A stretch of 64,000 nucleotides of DNA from Acanthaster planci (taxonomy: Eukaryota; Echinodermata; Asteroidea; Valvatida; Acanthasteridae). The notes below the pieces were generated by a model that saw only the letters and a list, made by a program, of their open reading frames with translations, was not told the DNA's origin and made no database searches. Each line of letters begins with the position of its first letter. Position 1 is the stretch's first letter. Positions 57,902-64,000 of the stretch are shown here, piece by piece. A program made the position numbers and the translations under genes. The stretch covers positions 1,498,301 through 1,562,300 of the forward strand of contig NW_019091362.1 in the NCBI RefSeq assembly GCF_001949145.1, given 5' to 3'.

Positions 57902-60900
57902 CTGAAATCATATACGGACGAAAACAGGGCTATAACAGTGGCAGAAGGTCAGTGCAGAGACAACACAAAGAAACTCCATCATGGCTTTAAGCCTGCGTCA
58001 ATTATGTAGGAGCTAAGAATAAAGCCTGGATTCCAAATCAACACAGAGATGCAAATAGCATCACTGATCAGTTCCCCGATGATATGCAATCATATGGGAA
58101 TGCTTTTTCGCAACCGACGCAAACAGGGACGGCGATAGTCGGTGAAGTTGAAGCCTATTCTAGTGACTATGTTGAGGCACCAGAATAGGCCTGTACAAAT
58201 ACACATGCTGGTATGATGGATGTACAACAATGCCTTCCTTGAATAGTACCACTCATTTTGCCCATTTTCTTGTTACTAACATAGTTGTATGTTGCCCCAA
58301 TTTTAGACAAAATAGCTGACCATAAACAAAACCCATTAAAGTGGCATATCATTTTGGCTTCAAGAAGCAGTATTTCTGCCTAAAACAGCATATTCATTTT
58401 ATGTTTCCGACACCATTTTGTAAAACTTTTTCCTGAAATGACGTCACGGTGTCTCTTCCATGACTGACTACTCGTTACTGTCTTGCATGCTGTCAGTGTT
58501 CGTTACGGCTATATGGAAACCAGGCTTAAATCTTTGCCTTGTGAATGGACAACTAGAGCTCAGTTGTATTGGCCTAAAGACAGAACAGTGTAGTTGTAAA
58601 ATACATGTACTATGTGGCTTGCCATCGAGAGAATGGTAGAGTGAGAAAGCCTGCAAGAATCGATAGCAAAATTAATGCAAACAAAATAGTGGGATTTTTA
58701 AATACTTTAACACTGTTTAAGACTTTAGAAGTAGGTCCTGAAGACTGCAGTTTCAAGGACTACCTGGCACTGTAGGTCTGAGGCCTACCTGACATTTGTA
58801 GGTCTGAGGCCCACTGAACACTGTAGGTTCTAGGCCAACATGATGATGGGGTCAAAGGCCTATATGAAGCTGTGGGGAGGGGGGGCTGTGGGAGCCTACC
58901 TCCAAAATTGTATGCCCTCCCCCTTCAAAAAAATGCAAAAATAAAAAAAGGCTGGAAAATATTGGATTTGCAATAGCAAATGTTAAAAGGTCATGTCACA
59001 TGCAAAGGGCCTAGCATCCCCCAACAATTGACTCTAGAACCGTGCCTGGTCCGAGGCCTGCCTGACACTACAGGCCCACTTGACGCCCTAGGCCTACCTG
59101 ACACTGCAGGTCCCAGCCCTCCATATCTCTGCAGTCACTAATGGACTTCTTGACCAAAGCCAGTTCTTGTTGCAAAAATGCCCAGGTGATGTCCAGATTA
59201 CATCCATTCAGCCAATTGTGGTTGATAGAGATAGTATCTTCCTGTAAAATCAAGGAAGTAACCGACTCAGTACTGGTGCATGATTTCACCCAGTGCACTA
59301 CTTTAATGGAAAATTCTCTTTAGACTTATGAGTATTTAGCTGACAACCAACTTTGGCAAGAACCAAGAAAGAATTTAAAGGATTCTTTTAAGCCTGCTGT
59401 TGGAAAAAATGGGTGTTTAAAAATGGAAACTTACAATGTTAAAAACTTGGTGATGCCATCCACTCGGTACAAAAATAACCTCGCCTGGCTCCTGAATGAC
59501 CTCAAATGGCTTGCAGGCTTTGTGGTAATCGGGATATTTATTTGGATTGTGTAGTTCAGGAGAGGTGGCATCGTACACCAGATTGCCCAAGACATCCCTG
59601 AGGCAGTCCTCCTGACCCGGGGGGTACAGAAGCCATCTCTTGCGGCCGCAGACGTTTGCCGACCAGGAATAGGAGCGGAAAACGTCAGCATGGAAAGGGG
59701 TCCTGTGTTTAGAAAAGAAAATCAAAATTGAAGCTTGCCGCTGGGCTGCGATAGATACCTGGAAACTTAATACGTCATGAAAATTGGCGGGTATCTGGAT
59801 TTGTCTTGTTTGGTTTTATATCACGTGAAAGGTAGAACAATTTGCAGGGAATCTCGTGACACAAGCGATATATCTACGATATTGTTTTGCTCTTTTTTGG
59901 TTTTAAAGAAAACTACCTTCCCATGGAAACTTTGCTGTCCAGAAATTGGCCACTCTGGCAATTCCCTATAAGTACATGTAGATAATTGTATCTATCCTTG
60001 CAGGTGACTTGCCGCAATGTATCGACATGTAACCACCTGCCAGGTGTCAAACGACCCCATGATTAGAAACTACAAACCCTAACCACTAGGCTGCATGTTC
60101 CTTAATAGACCACGACAATGTGGTAGGCCCACATCCGCAGCCAATAAGCCCCAGCTGCACAGGGCACCTGATGCTTTGTTTCTCTTTTCCACACATTTAT
60201 GGGTTAAATTTCAACTTTTGAACACTAAAGACATCCCAATATGTATTCCTGGGCACCTATGTCTCAGATGTAGTTTCTCATTGACTAAATGATTGCTCAA
60301 AAAAAAAAAAAGGACCCTTTAACCCCAAGTGCCCTACGTGCACTCAGGTCAAAACACCTGCCATTGTAGTATTTAATACACCTGTAGAATCAGAGTTGTA
60401 TATTGCAATTAGATGTTCCCTTAATAAAAATAGACCATACGTTTACTGCATCTGATTTAGGCTACTGCAAAAACCACAGGTGAGATTAAGGAATGAAGAG
60501 AATTTTGAAATAAAGACAGCAATAAAATAAAAACTTTGCAATAAAAACGGGGGAGGGTTTACACGCTAACATGACATGAATTTTATGCCTAATGTCTATG
60601 CTAAACAGAATCTCACACATGTTTATATGTACAGAGAGCGAAGAAATAGCAAAATTTGAATAATTAAATCTCTAAAAAGTCTAGAATATGGGAACAAAAA
60701 TCTACAAATTGGGTAAAACTTGAGAAATCACATTCATGCAGGAGGTTTTTGAGCAAAGTACTGAAGAGTCCAGAGTTGAGGAGTATCTTGCAGTGTGTGT
60801 ATTACTTACCAAGAACCCTTAGGGCCCATGTAGACAAAGCGGTAGTCGTCCGATGTCTGGCCGGGCCTTTTGTCCCAGTACTCGTTCATCCAGTCAGATG

Positions 60901-63447
60901 TGAAAAAGACAGGTGTCCTGTAAGCCTTGTAATCTGGGAAGGATCTGTGTTTGGTTTGCGGAAAGGAAAAACCACAGTTGATAGATTATTAGACTGGGGG
61001 CCGAAGGAAGGGGTGAGTGGTGAAGTACATTTACCCTGTATGTTATGGTAATCTAATAAATCACACGGGGAAACCGAAGGGGTTGGACAAAGACTATCTT
61101 TGAATAACTGAACCTCTCTGCCATGTCCATCATTAATTCTGGTCTAACCCTTGCATAAATGGAACGTATGTGTTAAAATGGCTGGTGCGTGGCAACCCTG
61201 CATAAAAGCTGAGTTCGGGCGGCTTGTTCCCGTATGTTCACGAACAGCTCAATTTGTTGTTCGTGGGTTGGCTGCTTGAACGCTAGGAACAAATAACCGG
61301 TTATCGCTGGTAGTTAGTGACAAGCAACATGCAACATGGCGCCGTCCATGTAGGCTACGTTAACCCTCTTAGAATTAATGTTTGGATGGGCTGAATTCTT
61401 TTCTATATGAACAGGAACATTCATTTCTGTGTTACAGAAAATTATTAATGTTGATTTTGTAAAACGTCCCATTGTCTATGGCTTTGGAAGCCATCTCTCT
61501 ACTTTTTGCAGCCGTTCAAAAATCAAAATCTCACGAGTTTTTCCGTGTGTTCCTGTAAAATGCTGGCGAGGGGGTGGTGTGTGATCCTAATCCGAGAACA
61601 GTGTTCTTGAGTCATGTTCCCGCCGTTCGAGCGTCAGAACAAGGAACCCGTGTCGAGAACAGGCCGCCCGAACTCGACCAAAGAAACTAACAAAAAGGAT
61701 TGAATAGTTACGATGGGTTATGTAATCAAATCACACTTCAGTCCATATTTGCCGTTACATGTTGCATGGACAACACAATTACAAATTGACTGCGGTAAAC
61801 TCCTAAGTCAACACATTCTAAATAGCATGAGACAATTTCCAGGCAGATTGTCTTCCATAGCTTCAGACTATGACTGTAGCTTAAGACGAAGAAGATAATT
61901 CCGCATGTCACTGGTGTACTTTCCAGGTCAGGGAAAAATTTTGGCTTATGTACTGAGGTTACATCCAGTAAAACTAAAAATGTTTTGCTTACAAGCTCAT
62001 GCAGAATTTCTGTACAAACACTTTGAGAGTGTCAGTCATTCCAGATCAACACGCATGTGCCACACCAGNNNNNNNNNNNNNNNNNNNNNNNNNNNNNNNN
62101 NNNNNNNNNNNNNNNNNNNNNNNNNNNNNNNNNNNNNNNNNNNNNNNNNNNNNNNNNNNNNNNNNNNNNNNNNNNNNNNNNNNNNNNNNNNNNNNNNNNN
62201 NNNNNNNNNNNNNNNNNNNNNNNNNNNNNNNNNNNNNNNNNNNNNNNNNNNNNNNNNNNNNNNNNNNNNNNNNNNNNNNNNNNNNNNNNNNNNNNNNNNN
62301 NNNNNNNNNNNNNNNNNNNNNNNNNNNNNNNNNNNNNNNNNNNNNNNNNNNNNNNNNNNNNNNNNNNNNNNNNNNNNNNNNNNNNNNNNNNNNNNNNNNN
62401 NNNNNNNNNNNNNNNNNNNNNNNNNNNNNNNNNNNNNNNNNNNNNNNNNNNNNNNNNNNNNNNNNNNNNNNNNNNNNNNNNNNNNNNNNNNNNNNNNNNN
62501 NNNNNNNNNNNNNNNNNNNNNNNNNNNNNNNNNNNNNNNNNNNNNNNNNNNNNNNNNNNNNNNNNNNNNNNNNNNNNNNNNNNNNNNNNNNNNNNNNNNN
62601 NNNNNNNNNNNNNNNNNNNNNNNNNNNNNNNNNNNNNNNNNNNNNNNNNNNNNNNNNNNNNNNNNNNNNNNNNNNNNNNNNNNNNNNNNNNNNNNNNNNN
62701 NNNNNNNNNNNNNNNNNNNNNNNNNNNNNNNNNNNNNNNNNNNNNNNNNNNNNNNNNNNNNNNNNNNNNNNNNNNNNNNNNNNNNNNNNNNNNNNNNNNN
62801 NNNNNNNNNNNNNNNNNNNNNNNNNNNNNNNNNNNNNNNNNNNNNNNNNNNNNNNNNNNNNNNNNNNNNNNNNNNNNNNNNNNNNNNNNNNNNNNNNNNN
62901 NNNNNNNNNNNNNNNNNNNNNNNNNNNNNNNNNNNNNNNNNNNNNNNNNNNNNNNNNNNNNNNNNNNNNNNNNNNNNNNNNNNNNNNNNNNNNNNNNNNN
63001 NNNNNNNCCCTTCCAGATCAACACGCATGTGCCACACCAGCCCTTCCAGATCAACACGCATGTGCCACACCAGCCCTATCGGCACAGCTATTAGCCAACT
63101 CACAGAAACAACTGAATATGTTCAAGCTGGAGTGACGTCATGTGCTTTGTTCTGAAGACCTTGCCTTTCTGAACTACCAAACTGGCCCAATCTGAGGTAA
63201 GTCAAGCCAACAACTTCAGCCGAATCATTCATTGTTTCTCTGTAAGAAGGCTCATCTTCCAAACGTCTTCGGGTGATCACTCACTTTTTAAAATGCCAGT
63301 CCTTCAAATAAAGGCAACTAGTGTTTTCCCTGACATCCTCGTTAAGTTGTTCCCAGTAATGGAGGTATTCTGCCAACTGCATGTCTGACTTGGGCTGCGC
63401 TGAATACTCGACCATCTTACAGTCAGCCACTGGCACAACTGCATCCC
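57254..63447 (-). CDS. JMJD4: JMJD4, JmjC-domain 2-oxoglutarate oxygenase (3' five exons; 5' end outside window)
   Basis: The minus-strand join is 63447-63285, 60944-60810, 59702-59435, 59241-59098, 57901-57254. Phases agree at every junction; 451 residues plus TAG, lacking the N-terminus. The order of conserved blocks follows JMJD4: VVPVADC, CLYLKDWHF, PVFFTSDWMNEYW, DDYRFVYMGPKGSW, TPFHADVFRSYSWSANVCGR, WLLYPPGQE, EVIFVPSGWHHQV and EDTISINHNWLNG. The iron-binding HxD is in FHAD, and the distal His is in GWHHQ (probably the second). Human JMJD4 hydroxylates a lysine in the NIKS motif of the release factor eRF1 and supports translation termination; the same job is inferred here. The last exon is much longer than in the human protein, owing to a Ser/Thr/Asp-rich insertion. 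Confidence 0.93.
57902..59097 (-). other. JMJD4 intron with tandem copies of its own splice donor
   Basis: 1.2 kb, donor GTAGGC at 59097. It contains repeats of the exon-intron junction sequence at 58755-58860 and about 59040-59097, described separately. The rest shows nothing distinct. Confidence 0.7.
58755..59110 (-). repeat. Interrupted tandem repeat 'GTAGGTCTGAGGCCTACCTGACACT', overlapping a JMJD4 donor
   Basis: On the plus strand the phrases ctacctggcactgtaggtct, gaggcctacctgacatttgtaggtct and gaggcccactgaacactgtaggttct follow in tandem. The unit recurs as gaggcctgcctgacactaca and aggcctacctgacactgcag beside the exon. The last copy spans the real exon end and donor. Confidence 0.75.
59098..59241 (-). 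CDS. JMJD4: JMJD4 internal exon (post-JmjC helices)
   Basis: The acceptor is ttgattttacag, the donor is GTAGGC; 144 nt, phase 0 both sides. It encodes EDTISINHNWLNGCNLDITW and AFLQQELALVKKSISDCRDM, ending GWDLQCQ. The block TISINHNWxNGxN is characteristic of JMJD4. Confidence 0.94.
59435..59702 (-). CDS. JMJD4: JMJD4 internal exon (JmjC iron-binding core)
   Basis: The acceptor is ttctaaacacag, the donor is GTAAGT; 268 nt. It begins with the last base of Trp, then TPFHADVFRSYSWSANVCGR, carrying the His and Asp iron ligands, and ends with EPGEVIFVPSGWHHQVFNI, carrying the distal His. All catalytic residues expected for an active oxygenase are present. Confidence 0.96.
59703..60809 (-). other. 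JMJD4 intron (1.1 kb)
   Basis: No exon or clear element; includes a poly-A run at 60299-60311. Confidence 0.8.
60810..60944 (-). CDS. JMJD4: JMJD4 internal exon
   Basis: The acceptor is aaaccaaacacag, the donor is GTAAGT; 135 nt. It encodes SFPDYKAYRTPVFFTSDWMN, then EYWDKRPGQTSDDYRFVYMG and PKGSW (the Trp codon is split across the junction). This matches the JMJD4 segment just before the HxD motif. Confidence 0.94.
61211..61675. mobile_element. Inverted-repeat element in a JMJD4 intron
   Basis: GAGTTCGGGCGGCTTGTTC at the left is mirrored by GAACAGGCCGCCCGAACTC at the right (one mismatch over 19 bp). The interior carries further gaac/gttc phrases in opposite directions. Non-coding, 465 bp, MITE-like; no clear target duplication. 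Confidence 0.6.
62039..63073. repeat. 33-bp minisatellite interrupted by the assembly gap
   Basis: The unit is cccttccagatcaacacgca followed by tgtgccacaccag. A 30-base copy lies just left of the gap (62039-62068) and two perfect copies lie right of it (63008-63040, 63041-63073). The gap therefore most likely contains more copies. Because 33 is a multiple of three, several frames stay open through it, but it lies in a JMJD4 intron and is not a gene. Confidence 0.9.
62069..63007. other. Assembly gap (939 N)
   Basis: Unsequenced bases flanked on both sides by the same 33-bp repeat. The true length of the array is unknown. Confidence 0.99.
63285..63447 (-). CDS. JMJD4: JMJD4 internal exon, most upstream one in the window
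   Basis: The acceptor is cctgctcacag, the donor is GTGAGT; 163 nt, phase 1 in and 2 out. It encodes DAVVPVADCKMVEYSAQPKS, DMQLAEYLHYWEQLNEDVRE and NTSCLYLKDWHFK. VVPVAxC and CLYLKDWH are conserved JMJD4 blocks. The phase-1 start shows that at least one more coding exon lies upstream, beyond 64000. Confidence 0.93.
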
Positions 63448-64000
63448 CTGTGAGCAGGGAAACAGAAAAAACATGTATTTAATGATCCTATTCAATCCTG
63501 TTGAGAAAGTTAGTTATATTTAGCATGATGTAAGGTGCAAATAAAGATTGACCTTGTACATGTAGCATTGATTTCAACAAAGACGATTTTTATAACTTTC
63601 ATAAACATGTTTTCATGGTAGCAGAATTCTACAGATCAAGTTTACAATCTGCTCGAGCATAACCGTCTTCAGTCCTGGCCAAAAAGTGGTAGCATCAGTC
63701 ACATAATTTCTTAAAGCATTGCAAGTTCTGGTTTTTAACTTCTAAAAATAATTATTTTTTTTCCAACCTCACTAACCCTAACAGTCCTCAGTCCTCCAAC
63801 AGGTGAAGGATTGAGGAGTGTTAGGGTTAAACATGCAAAAATATGTCTCAAAATTTAGTTCGTATTTCATTTCATAACTTCATAGATCTGCGTGGAAGCA
63901 TGTTTATTTTTCTACAAGGACTTCTTGGCTAGGAATGATAGTCATTTAAGCATCTAACATACAATTTTGTTTGTTGTCTTCATTCATATATCCAGAATAC
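63448..64000 (-). other. JMJD4 intron sequence to the window edge
   Basis: No exon with a phase-1 donor was found on the minus strand here. It contains an imperfect hairpin at 63774-63828. Confidence 0.65.
63774..63828. repeat. Imperfect 22-bp-arm hairpin with AACCCTAAC ends
   Basis: aaccctaacagtcctcagtcct, an 11-base loop, then the reverse complement with two mismatches ending gttagggtt. The outer bases resemble a telomere unit, but there is only one copy. Confidence 0.75.

Noticed and set aside
61905-63155. Four long ORFs across the N run
   Set aside because: They are artefacts of undefined bases and of a 33-bp repeat whose unit is a multiple of three.

Overview
This is an animal nuclear genome window: multi-exon genes with GT-AG introns of 0.15 to 16 kb, short exons, many decayed DNA-transposon copies and one assembly gap. 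The protein families and exon boundaries fit a deuterostome invertebrate. The very frequent palindromic GTACAT/ACATGT runs and several dispersed repeats make me favour an echinoderm (possibly a sea star), but that is inference and was not tested.

Layout. (1) Plus strand, 638-39189: a complete TGF-beta/activin type I receptor serine/threonine kinase of the ALK4/5/7 class, in ten coding exons whose splice phases all agree (1,746 nt, 581 residues). The striking feature is an extra symmetric (phase 1-1) exon at 22101-22262. It encodes a textbook Kunitz/BPTI domain placed between the three-finger ligand-binding domain and the transmembrane helix. (2) 39190-54157: about 15 kb without a recognisable gene (receptor 3' UTR, then intergenic DNA and repeats). 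(3) Minus strand, 54158-54811: a small cytosolic-type leucine-rich-repeat protein coded in one exon, with a probable non-coding first exon in a CpG-rich stretch near 56.1 kb. (4) Minus strand, 57254-63447: the last five exons of JMJD4, a JmjC 2-oxoglutarate oxygenase. Its first coding exon(s) lie beyond the right edge. A 33-bp minisatellite and a 939-N gap lie in one of its introns.

The receptor would sit in the plasma membrane, be phosphorylated on its GS box by a type II receptor and signal through SMAD2/3-type effectors. JMJD4 homologues hydroxylate the translation termination factor eRF1. The LRR protein is of unknown role. Nothing in the sequence ties the three genes into one pathway; they look like ordinary chromosomal neighbours. 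The Kunitz-bearing receptor is the main candidate for something undescribed. The Kunitz exon can be skipped without a frameshift, so the locus could make receptor forms with and without it.
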